This document shows positions 8,408-16,730 of a DNA stretch of 64,000 bases, piece after piece. The stretch spans positions 372,001 through 436,000 of the forward strand of contig NZ_FOYW01000002.1 in assembly GCF_900115285.1 (NCBI RefSeq), written 5' to 3'. This DNA is from Marinobacter daqiaonensis (lineage in GTDB: Bacteria > Pseudomonadota > Gammaproteobacteria > Pseudomonadales > Oleiphilaceae). Numbering within the stretch: the first letter of the stretch is position 1; every line of letters begins with the position of its first letter. A model generated the notes under the pieces. That model worked only from the letters and a program-made list of their open reading frames with translations, had not been told where the DNA came from and made no database searches. A program made the translations under genes and the position numbers.

Positions 8408-9921
8408 CCGAAGTCCTTTACCGGGCGGAAGCGACGCAGTTCACTGAGCTTGTAGCCGGTGTACTGCCCCATGAGCAGAATCAGGCCGAAGGTCACCAGG
8501 TGCAGTTCGGGAAAGTTGAAGGTCAGGTGGCGGGCCAATGGCATATCCATCAGCAGGTAGGCCAGCACCGCAACGAACAGGCTGCCGCCGCCCTGTACCA
8601 TGACCTCCCGGGGGCCGTCCTCCTCCCAGAGGATCGACATCCGTTCAATGGTCCAGGCAAGGATGACCATGGGGAAGAAGGTGACCGTCATGCCGGTGTT
8701 AAAACCCATCTGGTAACCGATGATACTGAAGCCTGTGGTAATGGCGATGACCAGGATGATCAGGGCCGATATACGCGACACCAGCAACAGGTTCAGGCTG
8801 GACAGGTAGCCCCGCATCATCAGGCCCACCGCCACCACCGACAGGAAAGCCACCAGCCCTGGAACCAGCGAGGTCTGCACAAACGCCACAGCGATCAGTA
8901 TCGGCATGAAAGTGCCGGAGGTCCTGACGCCGACAATAATCCGCATGAAGGCCACCACCAGGGCTCCGAGGGGGAGCAGCAGCAACATCCGGAACATACC
9001 CTGTTCCTCAATGGGCAGTTCGTAAAGGCTCAGGAAGCCGAGGCCGGTCTGGGCGCCTTCACGGGTCGCCAGCTGCAAGGCCGGCACGGTCTGCTGGAGC
9101 ATGGAGAAGGTTACCTGGGAATCCTGGCCGCCAACCACGTCAAGCAATGAGGAGGAGTCCTGTCGCCAGAGCAGGACGTCATCAGGCAGGCCCTGCTGGC
9201 CCGTCTCAGGGTGGAACGTCAGCCAACGCTCGCCATTGTGAATCTGTAAAAAGGGACGCAGGGGCTGGAGCCGGCGTGCGTCTTCCAGCTTCAGGCCATC
9301 GGCGACCCGGGCGGGGATGCCTGCATGGTTGAGCATGCGCTCAAGCAGGGGCACGTGGTTCGCGTTGTTCAGCAACAGGGCGATATTCTGGTCCGGATCC
9401 GAGGACTGCATCAGCTTGATCAGTTCCCGGGTCATGCTCTCGGGGCTGGCGGATTTGGCGGCTGCCCGCTCCAGCACCTCGGCCACCGCCGTTGCCTGGG
9501 GCTCCTCCCAGAATACCGGTTCGGGCTGGGGTTTGGTTGAGCGGATGTCGCCGTCCCGGGTGTCGTCCGGTGTCAGCTGGACGTTGAAATACAGGGTCTG
9601 AGAACCGTCGGCCTCGCGAATGCTCCACTCTGCCCGCAGGTCCCCGGAATCCTCAATGAGCGAGAAACCGTAGCCGGGGGAGGCCGCCTGCCTGGAAAGC
9701 ACCCTGAAACCGGGTGGGTTTTCCGGAACATTCAGGCTCACCAGCACCGGGTCGCCCTGGGCCTCGAAATCGATCCGGGCTTCCACCATCCACACCGGTT
9801 GCTTGGCACCTGCGAACCAGGGAATGCCCAGCTGCATGTGACGGACGCCGGCCAGGCCCAGACCCGTGACGATCAGCAACAGGACCGAGATATAGAATGG
9901 GTAGCGGGAACGCTGCTTCAC
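8404..9921 (-). CDS. inactive-transglutaminase 7TM membrane protein
   Basis: A 505-residue membrane protein with one N-terminal span (about 8-28), a large periplasmic part and a C-terminal block of about seven spans from residue 310. The periplasmic part has a transglutaminase-like fold signature (AGIPARVADG, then RWLTFHPETG), but the expected Cys-His-Asp triad is replaced (NANH at the cysteine position, FHP in place of the usual aspartate), so it should not be catalytic. GTG at 9921 is chosen because AAGGAT precedes it and it starts ten bases after the protease gene's stop; an upstream open extension overlaps that gene. It may recruit substrate to, or signal across the membrane for, the ATP-grasp ligase. 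Confidence 0.85.
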   Translation of the reverse strand: MKQRSRYPFYISVLLLIVTGLGLAGVRHMQLGIPWFAGAKQPVWMVEARIDFEAQGDPVLVSLNVPENPPGFRVLSRQAASPGYGFSLIEDSGDLRAEWSIREADGSQTLYFNVQLTPDDTRDGDIRSTKPQPEPVFWEEPQATAVAEVLERAAAKSASPESMTRELIKLMQSSDPDQNIALLLNNANHVPLLERMLNHAGIPARVADGLKLEDARRLQPLRPFLQIHNGERWLTFHPETGQQGLPDDVLLWRQDSSSLLDVVGGQDSQVTFSMLQQTVPALQLATREGAQTGLGFLSLYELPIEEQGMFRMLLLLPLGALVVAFMRIIVGVRTSGTFMPILIAVAFVQTSLVPGLVAFLSVVAVGLMMRGYLSSLNLLLVSRISALIILVIAITTGFSIIGYQMGFNTGMTVTFFPMVILAWTIERMSILWEEDGPREVMVQGGGSLFVAVLAYLLMDMPLARHLTFNFPELHLVTFGLILLMGQYTGYKLSELRRFRPVKDFG

Positions 9922-9931
9922 CGGGGATCCT

Positions 9932-10714
9932 TCAGTTCTTGCCGTTAGCGGCGGAAGTGATCGAGCGCGGTAACTCGGTGCTGAATTCCTTGCCGACATC
10001 AATCAGCATCACGTCCCGGAGGATGTTCCGGCCGATCAGCAGCGAGTAGGTAAGGTGATCGCGGTCACTCAGAGTGAATTCGGCTTTCTGCTGATGATCG
10101 CCGATCCGGAACTGAAGCTCGACAACGGCACGACGTTCATAGTCCTCCTGATTCGCCTGGATGATCCGAACGTTGCGAACCACCTGGCGTTCCAGGGTGA
10201 CGGTTTGCTCGGTTTCCGAACCCGGAACGGGAATCTCGAAACGCACCCACTCCTTGCCGTCCCGCTCGAAGCGGCGGACATCGCGGGCATCCATGGAGGA
10301 GGTTTCCGCGCCACTGTCGATACGGGCATCGTAGACAATATTGGGACCGATCAGGAAAGCCTTTTCCACTTCTCCCACCACCAGCTTGCCCTTGACCCGG
10401 TCGCTGGTCCCTGTGTCGGTCTCGGAAACCTTGCACACGGGTGTTTCCGGAATCGGGGGGCATTCCGGTGGTTTCACCTGAAGAGTGATGGCTTCCAGGA
10501 TCCGGTCCGTGGAGTGCTGGTTGAGGTCTTTCAGCTCGTCATGGTGGCTGGTGTTGATCGCCTTCAGGTGGGTCAGGTCCGCCTGCTGGCTGGCCAGCGC
10601 TTCATTGAGCCCCTGCAGCTTATAGCGGTTAACCGCGACCATGTCCGGCGCACAGCCGGTCAGCAGCAGCGCGGCCGCGAAGACTGGAACAAGGGGTTTG
10701 GGTGTCGACAACAT
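9932..10714 (-). CDS. lipid-anchored retropepsin-like (ATP-dependent zinc protease family) protein
   Basis: This 260-residue protein starts with a lipoprotein signal whose lipobox LLTGC puts the lipidated cysteine at about residue 21. A helical linker (residues 30-80) precedes a C-terminal domain with IDSGAETSS near residue 132, the D-(S/T)-G-A signature of retropepsin-like aspartic proteases. The family is often labelled ATP-dependent zinc protease, a name the motif does not support. ATG at 10714 is chosen because it gives a proper signal peptide and follows an AGAGAGG. First gene of the minus-strand trio; rmuC is divergent. A role in trimming a product of the ATP-grasp ligase is plausible by analogy with RimB/RimK but unproven. 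Confidence 0.85.
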   Translation of the reverse strand: MLSTPKPLVPVFAAALLLTGCAPDMVAVNRYKLQGLNEALASQQADLTHLKAINTSHHDELKDLNQHSTDRILEAITLQVKPPECPPIPETPVCKVSETDTGTSDRVKGKLVVGEVEKAFLIGPNIVYDARIDSGAETSSMDARDVRRFERDGKEWVRFEIPVPGSETEQTVTLERQVVRNVRIIQANQEDYERRAVVELQFRIGDHQQKAEFTLSDRDHLTYSLLIGRNILRDVMLIDVGKEFSTELPRSITSAANGKN

Positions 10715-10938
10715 GGCCTCTCTCTGACGGTCCAGATCGCGCAGATTATACATGTACGGTCCCTCGTGCCGGTTTACGGTAACTTCACGATTGGGGCGCG
10801 TGACCCATCGGATTGCCGTTCCCTCGTTCTCTGTTTTCCGGTCCCGGCCACACACACAACGGCCAGTTTCGCGTTATAGTACTGATTATTCAGGCATAGT
10901 GAAAACAGGTTATCCATAGGTTCGGGGAGACAGGCGAA

Positions 10939-12432
10939 TTGGATTCACTGCTGCAGCAGATTATCGGCGAGCCGGGCGTACTGGCAATCGTTGTTGTACC
11001 TATAGTGATGCTACTAGTGATGCTACTGGTCTCCTGGGTTCTGAATTTCCGCGTGAACAGACGACTGGCGGAAGAGATCCGCAACCGCCAGGCGGCGGAG
11101 CATGAACTTGCCCGTCAACTCCATGAGAAGGAACTGCAACATCAGCAACTGAGCCATTCCGACCGGCAGATTGACGAACTGGCCGATCGCCTGGCGGCTC
11201 AGGCGCAAAGCACCGAACACTGGCGCACAAGAGCCGCCGATCTGGAACAGCGTGTGGCGGCGCTGGAGGCGGAAAAACAGGCTGAGGCGAAACGGGTCGA
11301 GGAGCTGGCGCGAAATCGCGATGCCCTCAAGCAGGAATTCGAGAATCTCGCCAATCGCATCTTCGACCAGAAGAGTGAGCGTTTCAGCCAGCAGAACCGA
11401 ACCAGTCTTGACAGTCTCCTCAACCCGTTCCGGGACCAGTTGCAGGACTTCCGCAAGCGGGTGGAGGATGTCTACACCACGGAAACCCGTGATCGCCAGG
11501 CTCTGCGAAGTGAGATCAAGTCCCTGCAGGATCTGAACCGGCAGATCACCGAGGAAGCCGCCAGTCTGACCCGTGCCCTCAAGGGCGACAAAAAAATCCA
11601 GGGCAACTGGGGCGAGCTGATTCTGGAGCGGGTACTTGAGCGCTCCGGCCTCCGCAAGGGCGTTGAGTACGAGACCCAGGGCAGCTACCGGGATGGGGCC
11701 GGCCAGCTGTTGCGCCCGGATGTCGTGGTCCATCTGCCGGACAGTCGCAACCTGGTGGTTGACTCCAAGGTGTCGCTGCTGGCCTACCAGGCCTGGATGA
11801 CAGCCGACGACGAAGCGGACCGGGAAGCGAACCTGAAAGCCCATGTGGAGGCGGTGCGCCAGCATATCCGCGGCCTGAGCGAAAAGGACTACAGTCAGCT
11901 CAACGGTCTGCACTCACCGGATTTCGTGCTGCTGTTCATGCCCATTGAACCGGCGTTTGTGGCGGCCTTCCAGCGTGACGAGAACCTGTTCGCGGAAGCG
12001 TTCGAGAAAAAGATTATTGTAGTGACACCAACCACGCTTCTGGCGACCCTGCGGACCATTGAGAATGTCTGGCGGTACGAACGACAGAGCCAGAACGCCC
12101 GCAAGATTGCGGATCGGGCCGGCGCCGTCTATGACAAACTGAGGGTGTTTGTAGAGGCCATGGAAAAGATGGGAGCCCAGCTGCAGACCGTGCAGAGCAG
12201 CTATGAGGGGGCCATGAACACCCTGACCCGCGGGCGGGGCAACCTGATTTCACAGGCCAGCCGGTTTGTGGAGCTGGGCGTCAGAGTGAAGAAAGAACTG
12301 CCCAGAACCGTCACCGAACAGGCGGACGCTCTGGGAGACGAGGATGATGACGTCCACGAGGACGCCCGGAAAGCCGTCACCGAGGAACAGGCAGGCATTT
12401 ATGAGGATGATTACGATGTACCCAGGGATTAA
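10939..12432 (+). CDS. rmuC: DNA recombination protein RmuC
   Basis: The 497-residue protein has an N-terminal membrane anchor (residues about 10-35), a long coiled coil (about 40-215) and the RmuC domain beginning near GNWGELILERVLERSGLRKG around residue 225. RmuC limits inversions at short inverted repeats and is structurally related to nuclease-like domains. The start is a TTG at 10939 behind GGGGAGACAGG; no better ATG lies nearby. The next gene starts inside its 3' end. RmuC's role in repeat stability is worth keeping in mind given the long palindromes elsewhere in this window, though no link is shown. Confidence 0.92.
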   Translation: MDSLLQQIIGEPGVLAIVVVPIVMLLVMLLVSWVLNFRVNRRLAEEIRNRQAAEHELARQLHEKELQHQQLSHSDRQIDELADRLAAQAQSTEHWRTRAADLEQRVAALEAEKQAEAKRVEELARNRDALKQEFENLANRIFDQKSERFSQQNRTSLDSLLNPFRDQLQDFRKRVEDVYTTETRDRQALRSEIKSLQDLNRQITEEAASLTRALKGDKKIQGNWGELILERVLERSGLRKGVEYETQGSYRDGAGQLLRPDVVVHLPDSRNLVVDSKVSLLAYQAWMTADDEADREANLKAHVEAVRQHIRGLSEKDYSQLNGLHSPDFVLLFMPIEPAFVAAFQRDENLFAEAFEKKIIVVTPTTLLATLRTIENVWRYERQSQNARKIADRAGAVYDKLRVFVEAMEKMGAQLQTVQSSYEGAMNTLTRGRGNLISQASRFVELGVRVKKELPRTVTEQADALGDEDDDVHEDARKAVTEEQAGIYEDDYDVPRD

Positions 12433-13291
12433 GGCAAGGCCTCGTCGGAGCTTCCGGCTGATGGCCGCTGGTCTTTTGGCGGGCACGCTGCTTGCCGCGG
12501 CGACTGCAACCATGGCGCTGCCACCCGAACATGAGATCCAGCGACTGATACTGGCTGTGGAGGAATCAGTGGAAAAGGAGCGCTGGGGGGAAGCGGCGGA
12601 ATACCTCAACCGGCTGCAGTCACTGGAGGGGCAGAAACCGCCCCAGTATCTTTACTACCGGGGCAGGGTCATGGCCCAGTCGGAGCACTACAACGAGGCG
12701 ATGTCCGCCCTTGAAAACTACATTGCAGGCACAGGCGCTGACGGTCAGTACTACACCGAGGCCCTGAAACTGATCACTGATATCGAGCAGGCCAGGGCCC
12801 GCCAGGGCGGTCGCTCCAATGACGGTTCCGGCGGTGAACCGGTGGCCGAAATCCGGCCCGCCAATGGCGACAGTCCGGAGCGGTTGCAGCGCCTGTACCT
12901 GGTGGATTCAGACCGCAAGGCCCTGATCCGGCACATGAACACCCTGCTGGATCTGGCGGGGTGGCGTCGAGACCCCAAGGTCATCCGGGAAGGCAGCAGC
13001 CCTGATCTGCACTATCAGGTCTCCGTTCCCAATGGCGAGATCCACTTTCGTGAGACCCGCACCGATGACAACGGTAACCGGTCACTCACCACCCACGCGT
13101 TACCGGTGTATGGCGTCAGCCCGGTAATCGAGTGGAGTTGTGAGAATGCCACCGAATCCTGCTGGATCTACGACCCGCGAGATGGCTCCCGCTTTCTGCG
13201 ACTGGGCATCGACCGGGACCGGGCAGAAGAAATCTCGACGACTCTGGGCCGCCTGATCCGACTGCTTCAGCAGCCGGAGGGCGGCTCCTGA
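12416..13291 (+). CDS. exported TPR-like protein of unknown function
   Basis: A secretion signal (basic KARPRRSFR, then a hydrophobic stretch ending ATATMA) precedes two or three helix pairs resembling tetratricopeptide repeats (AAEYLNRLQSLEG, YYRGRVMAQSEHYNEAMSALENY). A beta-rich C-terminal half follows (about residues 170-285). ATG at 12416 is preferred because GAGGA lies eight bases upstream; ATGs at 12401 and 12407 are alternatives. Start and rmuC stop overlap by 17 bases, so the pair is probably one operon. I do not recognise the C-terminal domain. It is likely periplasmic. Confidence 0.75.
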   Translation: MYPGIKARPRRSFRLMAAGLLAGTLLAAATATMALPPEHEIQRLILAVEESVEKERWGEAAEYLNRLQSLEGQKPPQYLYYRGRVMAQSEHYNEAMSALENYIAGTGADGQYYTEALKLITDIEQARARQGGRSNDGSGGEPVAEIRPANGDSPERLQRLYLVDSDRKALIRHMNTLLDLAGWRRDPKVIREGSSPDLHYQVSVPNGEIHFRETRTDDNGNRSLTTHALPVYGVSPVIEWSCENATESCWIYDPRDGSRFLRLGIDRDRAEEISTTLGRLIRLLQQPEGGS

Positions 13292-13346
13292 GTTGTGGCC
13301 ACTGCCGGCTCCTGACGGGCGCTCAGGGCCGGCTCCGGGCGCGAAG

Positions 13347-14120
13347 TCAGGAGAATGAGGAAAAGTCGGGTTTGCGCTTTTCCATGAAAGCCTTGAAGGC
13401 TTCGGCGGCTTCCGGCGATGTCAGGCGCTCGCCAAACAGTTCACCCTCAGCCAGCATGGCGGTTCTCAGGGCTTCCTGATTACGGCGGTTCAGCAGGCGC
13501 TTGGTGGCGCGAATGGCCGCAGGCGGCTGGGCAGCGAGCTGACGGCAGGCATCCAGGGCTTGCCGTTCGGTCTCGGCCGGTTCGCAGACCCGGTTGATCA
13601 GGCCCAGTTCGAGGGCTTTCGGAGCGTCGAAGACCCCGCCGAGCAACAGAAGCTCAGCTGCCCGCACGCGACCCAGCCACTCCGGCAGCAGCAGGCTGGA
13701 TGCCCCCTCAGGACACAGGCCAAGGTTGGCAAAAGGCATCTGGAAGGCGGTGTTATTCCCTGCAAAAACCATATCCACATGCAGCAGCATGGTGGTGCCG
13801 ATGCCCACGGCAGGACCATTCACCGCTGTCACCACTGGCTTGTTGGCGCCGGCCAGCCCGAACAGGAAGCGTCCCACCGGTGAGGTTTCGAATTCGCCGA
13901 CGGGCCCGGCAGCGAAGTCCGACAGGTCGTTGCCAGCCGTAAAACACTCCTCCGAACCCGTGATCAGGGTGCAGCGAATGGCGTCGTCCGTCTCTGCGCT
14001 CTGGATGGCGTGGGCAAGAGCGGTGTACATGTCCTGGGTAAGGGCGTTCTTACGCTCCGGGCGGTTCAGCCGGGCGATCTGGATCTGATCCTGCAGGTCG
14101 ATGGTAACGTGTTCGCTCAC
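13347..14120 (-). CDS. enoyl-CoA hydratase/isomerase family protein, isomerase-like active site
   Basis: A 257-residue crotonase-fold protein of normal family length. The oxyanion-hole regions (NRPERKNALT and ECFTAGNDLSDF) and the NGPAVGIGTT stretch are present. Hydratases carry two catalytic glutamates; here the first position reads MPFANLGL, with Phe where Glu is expected, while CPEGASS keeps the second. That pattern matches delta3-delta2-enoyl-CoA isomerases of the PECI type, which handle unsaturated fatty acids in beta-oxidation. GTG at 14120 is chosen because AAGGAG lies six bases upstream; the frame stays open 78 codons further back without one. Single gene, divergent from fumarase. Confidence 0.85.
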   Translation of the reverse strand: MSEHVTIDLQDQIQIARLNRPERKNALTQDMYTALAHAIQSAETDDAIRCTLITGSEECFTAGNDLSDFAAGPVGEFETSPVGRFLFGLAGANKPVVTAVNGPAVGIGTTMLLHVDMVFAGNNTAFQMPFANLGLCPEGASSLLLPEWLGRVRAAELLLLGGVFDAPKALELGLINRVCEPAETERQALDACRQLAAQPPAAIRATKRLLNRRNQEALRTAMLAEGELFGERLTSPEAAEAFKAFMEKRKPDFSSFS

Positions 14121-14383
14121 GGGGGCTCCTTGATTCATGAAGGCCGCCGGACACCGGTGGCCGCAAAGGGGGTTTGGGTCATTAGACTTTGGTCTTGGCC
14201 CATGGATTAAACCCCAACTGCAGCGTTTTATGCAAAGGAAACCGGCACCGTGGCGGGCCCTTTCAGTCTGTATAAAATCTGGCCTTGCTGGTAAACTTGG
14301 CGCCGTTTTTTTGCGGGGCCGTTGCTTCCCGATGACACAGACGATCCCGGCCAACCGTATAACCGATAACTGATGAGACGCCT

Positions 14384-15898
14384 ATGACCACCGTAATCCG
14401 CCAGGACGACCTGATCGAAAGCGTAGCGGACGCGCTGCAGTTCATTTCCTACTATCACCCCAAGGACTTCATCCAGGGCGTATACGAAGCCTACCAGAAG
14501 GAAGAGTCCCAGGCGGCCAAGGATGCCATGGCGCAGATACTGATCAACTCCCGCATGTGCGCCGAGGGCCATCGCCCCATCTGTCAGGACACCGGCATCG
14601 TCACGGTGTTCGTGAATGTTGGCATGAACGTTCAGTGGGACTGCAGCATGCCCCTGGATAACGTGATCAACGAAGGCGTGCGCCGCGCCTATACCCACCC
14701 GGACAACGTCCTGCGGGCCTCGGTCCTGGCGGACCCGGACGGCAAGCGAGAGAACACCAAGGACAACACGCCGGCCATCATTCACTACAAGATCGTGCCC
14801 GGCGATACGGTGGAAGTGCATGTCGCGGCCAAGGGTGGCGGCTCTGAAGCCAAGTCCAAGTTCGCCATGCTCAACCCCTCCGACTCGGTGGTGGACTGGG
14901 TTCTGAAAATGGTGCCCCAGATGGGCGCCGGCTGGTGCCCGCCGGGCATGCTGGGCATCGGCATTGGTGGTACCGCCGAGAAAGCCATGGAACTGGCCAA
15001 GGAGTCCCTGCTGGATCCAATTGATATCCATGACCTGAAGGAGCGGGGCGCCTCGAACCGCGCCGAGGAGCTGCGACTGGAGCTGTTCGACAAGGTCAAT
15101 GACCTGGGCATCGGGGCCCAGGGCCTGGGCGGACTGACCACCGTGCTGGACGTTAAGGTAAAAGACTATCCGACCCACGCAGCGAACAAGCCCGTTGCGA
15201 TCATTCCCAACTGTGCCGCGACCCGCCACGCCCACTTCACCCTGGACGGCACCGGTCCCGCCCTGCAGACCCCGCCGAGCCTGGAAGACTGGCCGGAAAT
15301 CACCTGGGAAGTGGGCGAGAACGTACGCCGGGTCAACCTCGACACCGTGACCCCGGAAGACGTGAAAGACTGGCAGCCGGGGGAGACCGTGCTGCTCTCC
15401 GGCAAGATGCTGACCGGCCGTGACGCTGCCCACAAGAAGATGGTGGACATGATCGAGAAGGGCGAGTCCCTTCCCGTGGATCTGACCGGCCGGTTTATCT
15501 ACTACGTGGGTCCGGTGGACCCTGTCCGGGAAGAAGTGGTTGGCCCCGCTGGCCCCACCACAGCCACCCGCATGGACAAGTTCACCCACACGATGCTCGA
15601 GAAGACCGGCCTGACTGGCATGATCGGCAAGGCCGAGCGCGGCCAGGTGGCCATCGACGCCATCCGCGAGTTCGGCGCCGTCTACCTGATGGCCGTCGGC
15701 GGCTCCGCCTACCTGGTGTCCAAGGCCATCAAGAAGGCCGAAGTGGTGGCCTTCCCGGAACTGGGCATGGAAGCCATCTACGAGTTCGAGGTGGAGGACA
15801 TGCCAGTCACCGTGGCGGTGGATTCCCGCGGCAGCTCGGTACATCAGACCGGCCCGGCAGAATGGCAGGAAAAAATCATCGCCGCTAAAGCGGTTTGA
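14384..15898 (+). CDS. fumA: class I fumarate hydratase, [4Fe-4S] type
   Basis: The 504-residue enzyme interconverts fumarate and malate in the TCA cycle with an oxygen-sensitive [4Fe-4S] cluster. The N-terminal alpha domain begins YYHPKDFIQGV and has the first cluster-type cysteine in RPICQDTG near residue 68; the KGGGSEAKSK segment follows near residue 150 and MLGIGIGGTAEKAM near residue 190. The C-terminal beta domain carries GPTTATRMDKF and GGSAYLVSKAIKK. Both domains are on one chain, as in E. coli FumA/FumB. Its stop codon is followed within five bases by a nested palindromic repeat, the only terminator-like structure present. Confidence 0.93.
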   Translation: MTTVIRQDDLIESVADALQFISYYHPKDFIQGVYEAYQKEESQAAKDAMAQILINSRMCAEGHRPICQDTGIVTVFVNVGMNVQWDCSMPLDNVINEGVRRAYTHPDNVLRASVLADPDGKRENTKDNTPAIIHYKIVPGDTVEVHVAAKGGGSEAKSKFAMLNPSDSVVDWVLKMVPQMGAGWCPPGMLGIGIGGTAEKAMELAKESLLDPIDIHDLKERGASNRAEELRLELFDKVNDLGIGAQGLGGLTTVLDVKVKDYPTHAANKPVAIIPNCAATRHAHFTLDGTGPALQTPPSLEDWPEITWEVGENVRRVNLDTVTPEDVKDWQPGETVLLSGKMLTGRDAAHKKMVDMIEKGESLPVDLTGRFIYYVGPVDPVREEVVGPAGPTTATRMDKFTHTMLEKTGLTGMIGKAERGQVAIDAIREFGAVYLMAVGGSAYLVSKAIKKAEVVAFPELGMEAIYEFEVEDMPVTVAVDSRGSSVHQTGPAEWQEKIIAAKAV

Positions 15899-15902
15899 GG
15901 GG

Positions 15903-16077
15903 TTAGCCACGGAAAACACGGAAAACACGGAAAAAGATAAGGATAAATAATTTGGCCACGGACGGCACGGACTGACATAGCCAGGAAATCAAAATCCTTT
16001 CTCTTTTTCGTCCGTTTATGTCCGTGGCTGGTCTTTAGTCTTTTTTTCCGTGTCCTTCCGTGGATTCCGTGGCTAAA
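15903..16077. repeat. nested palindromic repeat, copy 1 (CACGGAA outer, CACGGAC inner layer)
   Basis: The left outer arm (TTAGCCACGGAAAACACGG and on, 15903-15935) is mirrored by TTCCGTGGATTCCGTGGCTA ending at 16077. Inside lies a second pair, GGCCACGGACGGCACGGAC at about 15954-15972 and TCCGTTTATGTCCGTGGC at about 16011-16028. It fills the gap between convergent fumA and the next membrane protein gene. There is no core hairpin of the GCGGGTACC kind seen in other copies. Confidence 0.85.
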
Positions 16078-16081
16078 ATCT

Positions 16082-16624
16082 CTAGCGGTCCGTGCGCTTG
16101 TGCTTGCGGGGTCCCGCAAAGGGGTTGTTGAAACTGTCGTCCCTCGCCTGCAGCTCCGCTTCCGGATGGTGGCGGGCCATCAGTTGTTTCATCCTGTCCT
16201 CGTGTTCTTTCGGTACATCCACCATCACCAGGTGCCGGCCTGCTTCAATGTCCTTGAGAAAAGGGCGGATGCGGTAGTTGCGGGCGCTGATGCCGCCAAA
16301 GCCCGCAAGCCAGCCGCCGGAGACAACGGAAAAAGCGAACAGGGAAATCCAGGCGAACAGCGGCCAGTCAAAGCCAAGTCCCGCGTAGAGGGTGCTCACC
16401 ACAATGACGCCTATTGCCGCGCCGATCAGCCAGCCCCTTTCAAGGAACCGCATCAGGTCGGTACGTTGCAGCACGCTGGCCGAATGCAGCCGGTGTCTGT
16501 GCAATCCTGCCTCGTTTTTGCTGACGATATGGAACCGCCAGCTGCCCACGCCCTCCCGGTCAAGGTCGTCGGAAATCGCGTCGACGCTGTCGATGGAATC
16601 CACAAGATAAAACAGTCTTCTCAT
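16082..16624 (-). CDS. small two-span inner-membrane protein, unknown function
   Basis: A 180-residue protein with a soluble N-terminal alpha/beta part (MRRLFYLVDSIDSVDAISDD), two hydrophobic segments at about residues 70-90 and 95-118, and a charged cytoplasmic tail ending in a basic stretch (GPRKHKRTDR). ATG at 16624 is chosen from the AGGAC upstream; the frame is open 22 codons further back. The N-terminal pattern resembles small stress-protein-like domains but I would not name it. Its stop lies only five bases from the repeat in the fumA gap. Confidence 0.65.
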   Translation of the reverse strand: MRRLFYLVDSIDSVDAISDDLDREGVGSWRFHIVSKNEAGLHRHRLHSASVLQRTDLMRFLERGWLIGAAIGVIVVSTLYAGLGFDWPLFAWISLFAFSVVSGGWLAGFGGISARNYRIRPFLKDIEAGRHLVMVDVPKEHEDRMKQLMARHHPEAELQARDDSFNNPFAGPRKHKRTDR

Positions 16625-16730
16625 GTACGGTCCTGAGTCCACCAGTGAAGAATGAAGTAGCCCCACTATAAACCATAACTGGCCAATCATGTGGGAGCTA
16701 AGGAGGTAGTGGTGACCTGGCGCAAGTCTG

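Noticed and set aside
14228..15928. 566-codon antisense frame over fumarase
   Set aside because: Shadow of a conserved gene; extends over flanking repeat and has no start signal.
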